A stretch of DNA of 64,000 nt from Lanius collurio. Taxonomy: Eukaryota; Chordata; Aves; Passeriformes; Laniidae. The notes beneath the pieces were generated by a model. It was not told where the DNA came from. It was given only the letters and a program-made list of their open reading frames with translations, and searched no databases. The stretch is taken from the NCBI GenBank assembly GCA_020086605.1, contig JACBWW010000028.1, positions 8,401,690-8,465,689 on the forward strand, in the 5' to 3' direction. This document shows, one piece after another, positions 40,165 to 54,700 of the stretch. Each line of letters starts with the position of its first letter. Positions within the stretch are counted from its first letter, which is position 1. The position numbers and the translations under genes are program-made.

Positions 40165-40424
40165 CAAGCTGAAAGAGAGGGAATTTAGGTTAGATCTTCT
40201 AAGTTAAATTATATATAAAACATATATATTTAAATATGTATTGAAATTCTTTACTGTGGGGATGGTGAGGCACTGGAACAGCTTGCCCAGAGAGAAGTTG
40301 TGGATGCCCAGTCCCAGTCAGCGTTCCAAGCAAGGTTGGATGGGGCTTTGAGAAACCCATGGGCAGGGGTGTTGGAACTAAATAATATTGAAGATTTTTT
40401 CCCACCCAAACTGATCTATGGAAT
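40165..40424 (+). mobile_element. CR1 3'-tail fragment with AT-rich insertion
   Basis: The fragment reads in CR1 3' UTR order. It starts at 'gctgaaagagagggaattta' and continues through 'gaaattctttactgtgggg' and 'gatggtgaggcactggaaca' to 'ggttggatggggctttga', ending near 'cccacccaaactgatctatg'. Between 'ttaggttagat' and 'gaaattctttact', where CR1 has about ten bases, there are roughly 47 AT-rich bases (40196-40242). The copy is heavily 5'-truncated and in + orientation. Confidence 0.88.
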
Positions 40425-43397
40425 GCAATTAAGTGCTTTAAATGAACTGGTCTGTCTCAACCTGCAGTGGTGGAGGTCTTGCTTTCTGTGTAACTAACCC
40501 CTTTTTCTTCCAAGACCTCTCTTTTGCACAAATATCGTCTTGATTCTCCACTGCTAATGGGCATGGAAGCCCACCAGATATGGCCTCTACAAAGAATGGG
40601 AAGCAGAGATGGTGCTGAGCAGAGAAAGGAAGGAGGCAGAAGTTTGTTACATGGTGTTCTGTTTGAAGGAGGCTGAGAACACAGTCAGCATTGGAGCAGA
40701 GTAAATAATTCTGTTGTAATTCAGTGGTGAAAACTAATAAATAACAACAGATTAAAAGGGGATTCTACCAGGTTGATCCCAAATTGAAGCTTTCTGAATT
40801 GACCAGTTGTTTAAAGAAACACACTTTGAAGAAAAATCAAAGCCTTAATATCTCATATGGAATAAAATTATTTCTATGACATTACCAGGACATTCCCTTC
40901 AGTTTTTCTATCCAAAATCATTATTAGTGGAATTCTGTGTGATTTCCTTCTTTCAGCAGCTTTGCTGTTCAGAGACAAAGGGAAAATTCACTTGGCTCCA
41001 GCCAGCACAGCACTTTCACATGAAGCCTGTGGGGCTGACATTAATTTCAAGTCAAGTGTGTCTAATAACAAAGCTAGCTACGAGCAATAGACCCACAGTT
41101 GTATATTGTGAGTACTGGATGATGCTCCTTTCTCTGCTGACTGTGGCCAGCTCTCTGATTTTCCCTTCCATTCAATCTGCTGCCTCTTTCCCTTCGGCTG
41201 CATGCATATTTGCACAGCACTCATTTGAGCACTGATGCTCCGCACAAATGTCTCTGAAGCAGAGGGTACTCTGACCGAGTTAGATGCTGCCACCAGAAAG
41301 ACTCTGGTCTAACATCCATTGTCATGTATGTGAAGACCAGCATACCTGTTTGGCAGATGCTAAAGTTTGTGAAGAAAATTTTCTCCAGAAGTTTATTTGC
41401 AAGAACAAAGATGGGGAGTGATGGTTTTTCCTGGACTCATCATCCCATGCACATAAGTCTTCCAGCACCATGTGCATCTTTAAAATCTTAGACAATACTG
41501 ATGTTTGTAGGATTTAAATGCAGAAGTAATGACTGACCTCAAAACAAATATCCCCTTTCTCATTTCCACTACATAGAGTAAGCAAAACTGAAATCAGGTA
41601 GTAAAGGCTGCGGCAAGAATATAACAAGTTTGTGCCAGAAATATGTTAGTGAAAAAATGTCTTGTAGATCCCCTAGCCCTCCAGACAGGTGTCAGAGCTG
41701 GGAGGCACTAAGCAAATAAAACACAGCTTTGAAGCCAGAAGCTCTGCAGATCTGGTCACTGCTCAAAGCCATGGTGTCTGCATTCCTTACTCAAGTCAAG
41801 ACTCAAGACTGAGCTCTCTATCTCAACCTATCTGCTGTCTATTTTTTCAGTTAGAGACACTATTCATCTTAAGACAGCAATGTGAGCATTAATTAGTCAT
41901 TAGAGAGACCATCTTCATCAGGCTGTACAGCAGTTTTTGGTGGCTTCTGCCTGTTTCAGTAATAATTTTCAATAATTTTCAAATAATTAACACTGATTAT
42001 AACAGAGTCACCAACACAGAATTGCTAGCTCCATTCAGTTAATTTTGTCCTTAAAAATAAATCCTCTCTTGAAAAAAGTCCGTGTGTTTTGGTAGAGGTA
42101 AACTGGCACTCTGTTTATATAATCACATGGTGCTTTTTAAGTGTAAATATTACTGCAAGATAAATCAAGGCCTTTGTGTATGAAGAGGATAGATAAGAAA
42201 ATTGCTCTTGGCACAGTCAGGGAACAGGATTCCCCCTCTAGTGAAGCAAAGTGGAATCAGTACTCCCAAGCAGGTGGTTAGATGAGTGATTTTTTGTAGT
42301 TCAACATATATTCCCACTCTGACTCTTGAAGTGGGAGTCAGGCAAAGACAGACAAGTGCCTAGCTGGGCAAGCTGTGGCAGATCTCCCAGCTTGTCTGAG
42401 TTGAAGGAAAGTTAGTCAAGGAGAAAACAGACTTCTGGTGAAGGGAGTCCTGTGAGAAGAGAAAAAGAGGAATACTTGGAGGTTTTCCCAATCTGAGGAG
42501 ATAAGGAAGCACCAGGCAGCACAATAAATTGCAGGTGGACAAAGTACCAGTTCTCCACATCACTTATGCTGAACGTGGGGTTTGGGCTCCAGCCTGCTTG
42601 GCTGGTCCAGCAGGGAGTCCTCATACCAGTTACAACTCAGTGTCATTATTTCCTGGAAGCAACCAACACATTATCTAGCCTACAATAAACAAAAACTCAA
42701 CAGGCAAAAGTAAACTTGGGGAACACATAGAAAAGCTTGGTTTTGATAGTTTTTGGGCGTTTGCTGCAGCCCACTGCAAGCCTTCCAGGTCAAAACTACC
42801 TCAGTCCAAACACAAAGTCTGCTGTCCCTATAATTCAGAGCAAAGGCCACAAAGATCAGGAGCTAGGCACATTTCAGGGCTAGGCAAAATACAGGTTTTG
42901 CACAAGGGTGACAGACAGACATATGATTTAGAGATGGACATAGGTCCAGGCTTTCCCAGAAAATGGGTGAGCCAGCACCTGTGGTTTTGTGTGGAAACAT
43001 TAGTGTCATTTGTGTAGAGACGTGCTGCACAGAGCATTATGTCCACATCACACCAACCAGACCTGTAGCCAAATCTGAAATGCCTCCATAACATTAACTT
43101 CAAAGACAATCCAACCTCAACCATGACAAGTTCTCAGACATGAAAGATCAGCTTCAGCCAGAATAAAAATGAGTACATTCAGGCCTCTAGACATTAAATT
43201 TCCTCTCATTTGCTGTTTAGATTTAAAAATAAGTTCTTTGTGGAAAATGGTTGCTGTAGCAGCCTTTGTCAGTTCTGTCTCAAAGGCTTTAGTCAGTCTC
43301 AAAGATTACATTGGCTTTGTGCTGGACTTAGAACTGGGCTGAGCTTGATCACAGACCTCATAGTCATGAACAGCTTTATACCTGCAGAAATGAATGG

Positions 43398-43400
<3 letters not shown>
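40425..43400 (+). other. Non-coding, no gene seen
   Basis: No recognisable exon, RNA gene or repeat was found on either strand. Confidence 0.45.

Positions 43401-43428
<28 letters not shown>
43401..43428. repeat. (GT)14 microsatellite
   Basis: Fourteen uninterrupted GT units; likely length-polymorphic. Confidence 0.95.
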
Positions 43429-46400
43429 ATTCATGTAAGTGCTGAGAATATCTCCTGACACAACAAATATAGGCTTGAGTTCATGAAAAATATTTGGTAT
43501 TAATTCTAAACAGTGTATCCTTTTGTTGATATTTGCCTTTGAGTTTTTCAGTTTTATCAAATATCAAATTCCCTGAGACAGGACTCACTTTTTTTTATTA
43601 GCAATATAACATAAGTTTCCTAGAATGTGGCAAGAACAGGGCAAAGGTGAAAAATTTCTGATGTCTCATGTCAAAAAAAACTGGTCTCAGACCCTGCATT
43701 TTACAAAATCTAGTTAACCTTCAGCTGTGCAATACTGCCTGCTCTGAAAGCAACAGCTGGAGTCCCAGATCCACTGCAATCAAAGGGAATCTTGTTTCTG
43801 ATTTTCTGGGACCGGAATACACAATGAATCTGTGTGTGTAAATCTTCACAGGCCTGGATCCTAAAAAATTTATGTGAAAGGATGTACTACTTTCCATAAG
43901 CCATAAATTTAAATTATAATATATTAATATTACAAATACCAGCTTTTGGTGAAGTTAAGTTTAAAAGAAAAGTCTATTCTGTTGCCAGAAAGTCTGAATA
44001 TCTTGTAAAGTTTCCCACTGTAAAAAAAAATTTATAATTGTGTTATTACTGTCACTGTAGTCAATCTCATCCATTTCCTCTAGTAAAGAGATGTGACAGT
44101 TCAGTCTGAATATCAAATATGTATGAAAAACATTAAAAAAAAAGAACTTCCAGCTGAGCCACAAGGGATAGTCTACTGAAGGTAGGCAGAAAAGATTACT
44201 TGGCATTTGTTTACATCTTAAAACAGCACCTACATAGACTTTAGCCCATGTGATTCACCTTCAAGATTTTGCATAGACCACTGTGCATGCCTAGCTTTGA
44301 TATTAGCAAGCTCAAACTCCAAAGCTTTTGAAAATACAAATCACCCAAAGAAAACTTACAATGACATTTGAATTAGTTCTTGTTACCAGCAAAGCTGTGT
44401 GCTTCAGTACAAGTAGTTCTTCTTTTACATTTCATCTTTTCAATTTCTATCTGAATCAAAACTGTCATTTGTACAGTACTGTGAATTAATGTATGGTAAG
44501 ATAGGTGGCAATGTAGTCTGAACTACAAAGTGTATGGATCCTTAGTTAAACATGATTAACATCTAGCAAAACGTGTGAGGAATGAGGGGATGATGTATTA
44601 CACAGAGTGGAGCTGCTGGTAGAAGTGAACTCAAGGGGTTATAGGGTAAATAAAATACCACAACTGTTCCCAGAAACTGTTTAGTCAAAAACAAATACTA
44701 TCATGAAAAAGACCACATTTTTGAAATAATATGTATTTCCATCAGACTATAATTTTTGTTTTCAGATAAAGGGATGAATCCAGTGTGGTTACACTCACAA
44801 GCCTTGGCTTGGCAGTTGACATAGTGAAAAGTTAGGCCTCCTTCAAGAATCATAATTAGTTTGATGGCAACATGATTAGACGAACAGCAAAGTGATACAA
44901 TCTTGCATGTGTACCTTGTGCAACTGAGCTGGTACACTAGATTTTACTAAAGTACCAAGCATCCAAAGTATTTGTGGAACATCTTTTATTATTTCTAGGC
45001 AGTAGGTGAAGAATTGAATGGAAGTGGTCTTTAAAAACTGAAGTGCAAAAAATGCTGTAAGGTATATTTTAGCATTTAATGTGGGTTTTAAAAAAACAGC
45101 ATCCTATTAAGGCAGAGAAGTGCTATCATTATTATGTGAAAAATGAGGAACTAAGATAGGAGACAATGAAGTGACTGCCCACAATTTGGTAGTTCAGCCA
45201 TTCCCTCAGAAAAAAGTTCTCTGATGCCAATGTGTCTCTTCACAGTAATCATGCAGGCCACATTTAATCTGCATGGAGGACAAGTCATAAACAGAAGAGC
45301 TCCCAGGCAGGTAACTGTTTCTCAGCAGCAAGGAGCCCTGTTGAAAACCTTTACACCCACAGAGTGCCCAGGGTGGGAATGATTCCAGCCCCCAGACCTC
45401 CTGTATGTACAATTACTCCTGAAGTATCCCATCAGCGAACATTCTGTGTAGAACACGCTAGCAACCATCACAAGGAAAGCTTCTGCTGCCCCGTAGGTGT
45501 GTGTCACTGGCAGTGAGAGCTGCTAGGTACAGAGGCAGTTCTCATTATGTAACAGACCAGGCTGTTTGCAGGGTGTGCCTAAGCCAAGGAAAGATTACCT
45601 GCCCTTGCTCTATGTCGACACACTGGTACAGGATAGGAGGGAAATGCCATGGCATTACATAGAAGACTGTTCCCATCACAGCAACATCTGTTACTGCTTC
45701 CTTGCATAACAGTGTTCTGACAATGTTTTTGGAGGGTAGAAAAATATCTCCCCAAGAACACAAATGTTTTGCCTTCCTTTCTCTTTTTCTTTGCTTTTCC
45801 AATTTTCTGCAACATTCTGGTCACTTAGTCTCAACTAACTCAATACAGTTTTCCAGTAAGGATTTCCCAAGACACAGATTTTTAACAGGAGCACCCTGAA
45901 CAAAAGCAGGTGGGGGCAATCAATATGCCTTAAACCACAGTAGACAGAGATGTAATTACATAAGAGCAAATGCAAAATAATATCCCATTTTACTGGGATA
46001 AGATCTATCTTTTAATTTTATGGCCAAGATAAAATAAATTTTTTTAAACCAGAAGCTATTGGAACTGATTCTTTGAAAAAGAGAAGACAAAGGGAGAGTA
46101 TTTGGTAACCCTTTAGTTACTCAACGTTGTTTCTCAGATTGCCCACAGCTGGACAGAAGCCAAAAGGCACCTAGATAAAAGGAAAATGTAGAAATGGTGA
46201 ACTGCTAGCTTTCAGTGCTCCTTCTCCAAATATTCACTTAGACAATGAATATACTTCCTGTTATAACTCTAAGAAGATTTAGGTACCCCGCAGCAACTCT
46301 TGTAGAAACTCAAAAAGAGACCAATCTCAGAGCAAGGGAACAAGGATTCATAGTCCCATTCAACTCAGGTTGCACTGAACAAGCCTTTGCTTGTGTCTCC

Positions 46401-49099
46401 ATCTGTTTGTTTCCATTATGTATATACAAAGCCTTAGGCCAGGCACTGTCTTACAGCTACATTTGCATTATGCAGGAAACACCTCTGCTTATTAACTCTA
46501 CTCGGTTTTAAAGTGTAAGCTTTTGGATAGCACCAAAATATTCATTTGATCACCCCTGCTTTCAAAAAAACCCAAAATCCAAATATCTATCTGAAGTCAA
46601 CTATTCACTTCCTTCTGCAAAACACAGGGAAGAAAATTCAGCCCTTTTACAAATATATATCACTGACTTCAATGGCCATTCAGCTTAGCTGTGCTAAATC
46701 TGAATTAGACCTTAGGTCTCAAACTGTCTTGTCTGCTCTTGCCATCTGTCTTCCTTTGCTAACCTAATTCCTTATTAAACAGTGTGTCCTTAGTGAGTGT
46801 GAACCCATTCTGCTGATCCTTTCTCTGCAACAAACATTGCTAGAGGCTAAAATTCCTGAAAGTTATGACTACTTTGACTGCTTCTGCCTCCAGATACTAT
46901 GAGAGCTTATTTTAAGGTAGTCTGAAATTCAGACTGTGAATGTTTAAATTCCTGAGTATTCAGTCTTTCTGCAGTTATATCTTAGACATTTAAAATTACT
47001 AATCTGTGTAACAAGCCATAATTTATAACAGTACTTGGGTTCACTGTCTGTTCTCCTTATAGATTTCTGAACTGGTAGTGTTAAACATGGTAGTTCACAC
47101 ACAGTGCAGACTATGAGAGTGTTATGCTGAAGGAAAAACAAACAAACAAACAGAAGCAACAAAAAAAAAAACCAAAAAAAAAAGAAAAGTCTCCATGTTC
47201 ACAAACAAATGGATAGTAGATTCAGAAAATATATCAAAGGGACAAGGCAGAGACCTGTCCAGTGACATCCCTAATCTAGTGATTGTGATGCTGGAGGAAG
47301 TACAAGGGATACAGACAGGGGTTCTCCCTATGCAAAGCTTCTTCCTGCTGCTGTCAAAAGCAATTTTTCCAGTCCAGTAGGGCATTTCTTGCGTTCTTAG
47401 AAACTGTCTTTACTGAGGTAGAAAATTCACTGCTGTTCTCAGAAAACAAATGTGGAAAATCCAAGCAACCTACCTGCACTGTTAAAATAAATTAAGCATG
47501 ACAGTTATTTTTATCTGTTACTTGGTACACACTGTGAAGAGACTATTTGAATAGACTGAATAAGGGACGAAGCAGTCACAAAACTACTTTAAACTCAGGC
47601 TGAACTATTCACAAGTTGAGAATTGATGAGGATCAAGTAAATTGATTATCATTTAAAGATAAAGGAAAATAGAAAAAAACCAACAAACCAAACCCAAAAC
47701 CACAAAATGCCATCACTCTTCTTTATTCATTATGTCGCACAATTTCATGTTCCAGGCAAGACTTGATATTAAAGTATAGCGGTTCTTTCAAAAAGAGGCG
47801 TTCTAATATGTTTCTAATTTATAAAAATCTCACAAGAAATGTAGCTTGCTAGATTTCAACAGGAATGGTTTAAATAAGCAGCCTGACATTCGGGGGCTTA
47901 CCCTGAAACCTTCTGAAATTTCCTGCTCTTTGTTTTCAGAGCTGAATTCTCTGTCTATAGGGCAGGCTGCCTCTTTAAAATGTTATTTTAAAGTCTTATA
48001 AAAGTAAGTAATAACTCTAGCACTGAAGCAATAAGTATTTGAGTTACAGGTAATACAAAAGGTAATTGAAGCCCTGATGTAATTTTATGCTTTCTTCATG
48101 CTCTATTCCACTGCTATTATGGGCTTATTGTCAAGATGGGATCTGCACAAAATTATTATTGCTTCCCTGGTGCAGGCTCTACACAGTTTGTTTTTTTCTC
48201 AAGATGGTATCTAGTTCTCTTAGGAAGACACTTTACTCAACCAACACTATTCAATGTTCACGCCAAGGAGGAATGGAGGGAACAAAAGAAATAGGACAGG
48301 TAAAAAGAGATGCAAGTACATTATAAAACCAACATTTTAAGAGGACGTGAGTTTTGCTTATTATGGCTTTAGAATGCCCCCAACCAGGCTCAGGGCTCAA
48401 ACTCCACAAAAACTCCATAGTCATATATATTGTTCATGCATCAGCTTCCACTTTGGAGAAGCCTGCACAGATGAACTGCCTTATTAGTCAGGGAAGCCTC
48501 TCACATCATGGGAACGCCACACATGTGACTTCTGCCCCAGCAGGCAAGGAGAGTGGTGTAAACTAAAGTAATATGGCTCCAAAATGCTGGAACCAAGCAT
48601 AGCTACCAAAAGCAAAGCATCAGTCTTTACTGTATTTTGGTGTACTGTGGAATGCAGGTGCTTAAAGACTTTCATTGCCTCAGGAATATTTTTAATTTTG
48701 AATTTAGACAATGCGTGTCACAGGGCAGATAAGCAGCTGAGAGAGAACAAATAGAACTGAGCTGATAATTTCCACAAGCCTGCAGGAGACAACCAGCATT
48801 TTCCTACTGATTTTGGATTGTGCCGTAGCTGTTTGTTCTACCCTTGAAGAGCCATGTTTAGCATACCACAGACACAAGAGTCGGAATTTTTGAATTGCAT
48901 CAGCAGGGCACATTTTAAGGAGCACATGTTGCTACTTTGCAGAAGTGAGAGAGGACAAAGCCCTTTGGGAATACATGGCTGGCCTGTGCTCATTTAGGAA
49001 GTGCAGAGAGAAAACACCCCTTTAATCTCCCACCATGTTTGTTTATCTGGAGGTTTAGAGGTTTTACTAATGTGGAGGTTTTCTGTTTCTGGATGATCT
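43429..49099 (+). other. Non-coding, no gene seen
   Basis: No gene or transposon was recognised. A-rich simple sequence occurs at about 47132-47189. Open frames show no domains. Confidence 0.45.
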
Positions 49100-51745
49100 C
49101 TCTACATGAGTTCTCAAAGCATGGGACAGTCTGGAAAGTTATATCCAGTCAGCCCATCTCTGTGCAGCAAGACTCAAAAGTAACAGAAGGGTTGGAATGT
49201 ATGGAGCTCACAGTTGGTAATTGCATGGTTGAGAGCCTCTGGATAAGAATTAAGGAGAAAAGAATTAATGTGAATATCAATGTGGGAATCTTCTATAGAC
49301 CTCCTAGCCAGGACAGTAATGCCAACAAATTCTTTGAGAAACTAAGGAACAACTCCAAGTCAACTGCTTTTGTCCTTGCTTGGGGACTTCAACTTGCCAG
49401 AAATTAGCTGGGAGCATCACACAACTGGTACAGCCCAGGCTGGAGGATTCCTAAAATACTTGGATGATAACTGTATGGAACAGGTCTTAGGGGAACCAAT
49501 GCAGAAAGATGCTCTCATGGATCTGCTGCTTGCCCACAGAGAGGATCTTGTAAGCAAAGTGGAGATGGGTGGCTGCAGTGATCACAGAGTGAACAAGTTG
49601 TTGTCAGGAGGAAAAGTGCCAGTAAAGCCTCAGCTCTGGACATGGGGAGAACAAACTTCAGGCTGCTAAGGGCACTAGTGAGTAAAGTCCCCTGGGAAAA
49701 TGCCTTAGCAAGTGTTGGGGTCTATCAGTGCTGGTCACTTTTCAAACATTACCGCCTGAGGGCACAGGAGCGGGCAATTCCCAAATGTTGGAAGTCTAGC
49801 AGAGTAGGCAGAAGGCCAGCTTGCCTGAACAGGGATCTTCTCTAGGAAATGAGGCAAAAAAAGAATGGATGTGCACAATGGAAGCAAGGTCAGCTGATAT
49901 GGGAAGAACAGAGAGATGCTGTTTGCCACAGTAGGGAGAAAATTCATGTGGCCAACTAGAGTTGAAGCTGGCCAGAAATGTGAGGGACAATAAAAAGACT
50001 CTTATCAAAAGTCTTAATTAATGGCAAGAGGCAGTGTAGAAATAAGACTGGCACATTACAGGATGAGAATGGTCACCTCACCAAGAGGACGTAGACAAGG
50101 CAGAGGTATTTAATGCATTCTTTGCCTCCCACTTCAACATGGGTGATGGACTAAGGGGGTCTCAGGGCCTGCAGGACCATGGCTGTGAGAAAGTCAAACC
50201 TGAAATTGTGCAGGATCTGCTGCTCCTGCTAGATCCCTACAAATCTACGGGGCCTGATGGCATTCATCCAAGAATCCTCAGAGTGCTGGCTGATGTAATT
50301 TCAAAACTTCTCTTGGTGATTTTTGAGCAATCTTGGGAATCTTGAGAGGTCCCAGCTAACTGGAAGCTGTTGAATGTTGTCCCAATTATCAAGAAGGGCA
50401 AGAAGGGGGACCCTGGAAACTACAGGCCTGTCAGTCTCACTTCAATGCCTGGTAAAGTTGTGGAGAAGATTATTCTAGGAAACGTTGAAAAACACTTGAA
50501 GAACAATACAGTCACTGGTCACAGCCAGCACAGCTTCATGAGGGGAAATTCCTGCTTGACAAATCTGATTTCCTTTCATGACAAGGTAACCCACCTAGCT
50601 GATCAAGGGAAGCCAGCTGATGTAATCTTTCCAGATTTCAGTAAAGCTCTTGATACTGTCTCTTACAGGATCCTTCTGGACAAACTGTCCAGGACATGGC
50701 TGGATAAACATGTCCTGCAGGGGTGAGCAATGGTTCAGGGGTCAGGCACAAAGGGTTACAGTGAATGGGGTGACACTGGTGACCTGCCACTACGGGGGTT
50801 CCACGGGGCTCCATCCTCAGTCCTGTGCTCTTCAGCATCTTCATAAATGGCTTGGACACGGGACTGGAAAGGATACAAAGCAAGTTCACAGATGAGACAA
50901 AACTGGGAGGAGATGCTGACTCCCTTGGGGCAGGAGGTCCTGCAGAGATCTTGACAGATGAGAGGACTGGGCACACACCAACCACGTGAAAGTCCCAGAT
51001 TCTGCACCTGGAGTGGGGCAACTCTGAACGTACAGACAGACTGAGGAATGACAAGCTGGAAAGCAGAAATGAGTGCAGGAAAGGGACCTGGGTATCCTGG
51101 TCAGCAAGTTGAACGTGAGCCAGCAGTGCCCCGGCAGCCAGGAGAGCCACCCGTGTCCTGGGGTGCCTCAGGCCCAGCATCACCAGCCGGGCAAGGGAGG
51201 GGATTGTCCCGCTCTGCTCTGCACTGGGGCGGCCTCACCTCGAGTGCTGGGGGCAGGTCTGGGTGCCAGAGCACAGAAAAGCCATTGAGCTGTTAGAGAG
51301 TGTCCAAAGGAGGGCACGGGGATGGGGAAGGGCCCCGAGGGGAAGCCGTGTGAGGAGTGGCTGAGGGCGCTTGGTCTGTTCAGCCTGGAGGAGACTGAGG
51401 GGAGACCTCACTGCAGTTACAGCTTCCTTGTGAGGGGAAGAGGAGGGGCAGGCACTGATCTCTTCTCTGTGGTGACAGTGACAGGACATGAAGGAATGAA
51501 TGGCCTGAAGCTGTGTCAAGGGAGGTTTAGGTCGGATGTTAGGATAAGATTCATCACCCAGAGGGTGGTTGGGCACTGGAACAGGGTCCCCAGGGAATTG
51601 GTCACAGCACCAAATGTGACAAGAGTTCAAGAAGTTTGGACAATGCTCTCAGGCACGTGGTGTTACTCTTGGGAATGTAGGGCCAGGAGATGGATTCAGT
51701 GATCCTTGTGGATGCCTTCCAACTCAGGTTATTCTGTGATTTGGT
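49100..51745 (+). mobile_element. CR1 LINE copy, about 2.6 kb, endonuclease, RT and 3' UTR, decayed
   Basis: In + orientation the element shows CR1 ORF2 endonuclease words (GIFYRPPSQD near 49290; LLGDFNLPEISWEHH from about 49376; GGCSDH near 49570). These are followed by reverse transcriptase (LLDPYKSTGPDGIHPRIL near 50230; VVPIIKKGKKGDPGNYRPVS near 50376; VTHLADQGKPADVIFPDFSK from about 50587; a degenerate FTDE in place of the catalytic F/YADD near 50888) and the CR1 3' UTR (about 51350-51745, ending 'ccttccaactcaggttattc'). A frameshift falls near 49370-49400, a TGA at 50343 interrupts the RT frame, and another shift follows 50690. The copy cannot make a working protein. The 5' edge is approximate. 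Confidence 0.88.
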
Positions 51746-54700
51746 AAAATATTGCTTGTTATACTTCTCATAATGCCCTAAATATTGTCTGGAAGGTGAT
51801 GGATATGACATAATTTGACATTGCACATTAACTTATGCTCTGTCTTGATATATTAAAACTTTTAGGTGAAAAACATAGCCCAATATGAAGAAACCAAAAT
51901 CATAATTTATTTTCTTTTTAGTTTGGCTTCTGCTTTTAAAGCATTTGATCTCTTCCTCTATTAGAGAGCCAAGAAATCCTTTATTGAACTCTCTGAAGCA
52001 TATGGCTTTAATCACTGGAGTTTTTACCAGCAAGTCATGCCTCTTTTGAATGTTGTGGCTGGGAAATGAAACATTTCACTAGCTATTTTAACTGGGGAGT
52101 TGATATGTGAATAACTGAGGAGGATATACCATATCTGGGTATTATGTTTGCCTGTGAAAACAAGTAGTACATTGAAAGCAAACATTATAATTTTTCCTAA
52201 TTATATATAATTTTCTAAGATTATCCACACAGGCCAGAGGCTGATGCATCTTCTCTAATTGAGCAGTAACTTACTCTATAAGTACCCCCTCTGAAATGAC
52301 AGAAGCTGATTACCATGCAGCAATCTAAGCTAAGCTTAGGTGAGATGTGTGTCTTCATCCTTTAATGTCTGGATCTTATCTCTGATGTCCTTTTGTCAAA
52401 AGTTGGATTACATTAACATTACATCATCAGTGATTTTACTTTGACTACATATTTACTAACTGTTCAGTGCTCTGGATCTCTTCTTGCAGATAGTAGATCT
52501 ACCCTTAACTTCAGGTGAACTAATACCTGGCTTGAAAGTGTACACTCTCCTGGATTGCATGGCTTTCCAGCATTGTCATGGCTCATGCCATGATGACACC
52601 AATTCACCTGCACCTTCCAACTCTCATGTGCCAGGTCAAGCAAGATTTGACTCTGCCATTGCAGAATTTACAGGTTTTCCCCTAATATATGTGTCTAATA
52701 CAAAGGTAGGATTGAATGGGATTCTTTCATATCTTGACCACAACAGAAGACAGGGACAAGGCATTAATAAATTTTCTATCAAGCAAAACTGACAGTTTTG
52801 ACTTTGTCATAAAGTATTGATACAAATTTTTCTGACAGAAAAATTGCACATTTCTTCAAAGCAACTGACAGCATAATCTTAGCTCAAAAGTATGCAAAAC
52901 TGGAGATCAAACATTAGACCAGTCCAAATAGTCTGGGCTATGTCTGCCTCATTGCAGTCTGGCCCTCAACCACTACAAAATAATTGGGCACACAAACCCA
53001 CTGTCAGTGTTCTCTGGGGTCTTGCTGTTGCCTTGACAAGAACTGAAATAGTTCTTCAGGGGTTTATGCTATAAACCTCCTTGTTTTACTAGTTTAACTC
53101 ATGGATAACTTGTGAAAATCTGGCAGTAAGACTTTTTTTTTTTTTTTCACCAGCATGGGACAGGGCTGCTCAGAATAAGCTACACCTCTTTATTCCTAAA
53201 TCCACAGGTGGATGCATGCAGTTCAATCACTTGTAGTGCACCTTTAGAGAGCCTGGCGTTTTTGCAAGATCTCCAGATGCAAACCAGATTCAAAATATCA
53301 CCTCCTAGGAGACCAGGAGGTGTGAGAGGAAAACTGATGGTGATAGTTCCTCTCATATGCTGTCTGTTACCTGCAGGTAAATGTCAGCAGAGTATGTTTG
53401 TCCCACCTCCTCTGCAGTTATAGATAAGGTTTTACCCTCTTGAGTTAAACTGTTTTTTCACAGGAAAAAGCAGATAAGCATAATGGGAAAATCATCTAAA
53501 GATATAACTGAAAACTGGAGATTGCTTTCCTGCTATTCCCAGGAGGTGCACTGCAAAGGCACAGCCATTTACTTCAGCAGTAGTATACGACACTAGTGTG
53601 GAATGTCCTGTCTGCTGTTAAATGTTAACAAAGACTAAAGTAGGTTTAACTGCACATGTCACTTTTAACTACTGGAGATGCATCCACAACATCTTCTGCA
53701 TATGTATGGAGCATTCCTAACCATCAGTATATGCAATTACAGCTCTAATTCAAGTAATATAAAATATAATCACAAAAATATGCCTTGTCTGCATCAGTGT
53801 GAGCAAAATCAGCAAGGAAGAGAGGAGACAAACTGTCTGACTTGGCAGCTAAGGGAATTTCACATAGCTCTTGCAGTCCTTTCTCTTGACTATGCTCAGA
53901 AGTTAGAAGCTCATCTTCATGGTTTTTCACACACATGCATGTCTTGGGGCCAAGAAATCCTTTATGCAGGTGCAGTGAGATGAGCACCACAAGCTGTCTC
54001 CTCCACTGCATTACAGATGCATTTTCAGTGCTGTTTCCATAAGTGATGGCTTTTCTTTCCTCTCAAAGAGAACTGTTATCAGTGGCAGATAATCTTTCTC
54101 ATACATTCTGCTTTCTTTCTGTGGTTATGCTTAAGGTGTGATGATTAAAAAGAACTTGCATTATATCATTTGTGCTTCCCTACTTCATACCATTCAAGGA
54201 GTTCTCTGCTAATTTTAAACGCTTCTTTAAGGCAATGAATTCATCATTTGGCTGCACTTCTGCCACGCAAAGGAACTAACTCTAGACAAAGTTAGGAAGC
54301 TATCTGTTCTTTTAACAACAGAATACCATACTTCTTACCTGGTAATTCCAAATAAGAGAATTGTATTCCACAGCAAATTATTACAAGTGAGAGAAACAAA
54401 ATTCACGGGTTTTTCCCTTCCCCATGCCTCCAAACCCATGTCAGAGTTTTAGCTTATTCTTTGCCAACATTTTTCTGTCAAAAATGTTAGCAATTCTCTC
54501 TTGCTTCCATCCAAAGTTCTTCACTGTGCTCAAGATTGCTGGGACTGGGAGCTATTTTCTAAGCAACATTGCAATCTTACTCTCTTAGAATAGCTTTAAT
54601 CTTAGGACTGGTCTATACTTAAGGTTTCTTTCCAAAATATATGCAGATTATGGTTCTGAGGGCATTTTGATTGCTTCATAGTAGAAATTATGAACTTCAT

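Noticed and set aside
50638..51183. 181-residue minus-strand open frame
   Set aside because: It is antisense to the CR1 RT and 3' region and has no independent family features.
52484..52792. 102-residue plus-strand open frame
   Set aside because: It follows an acceptor-like sequence, but there is no recognisable domain and no resemblance to AKAP2, so I did not call it an exon.
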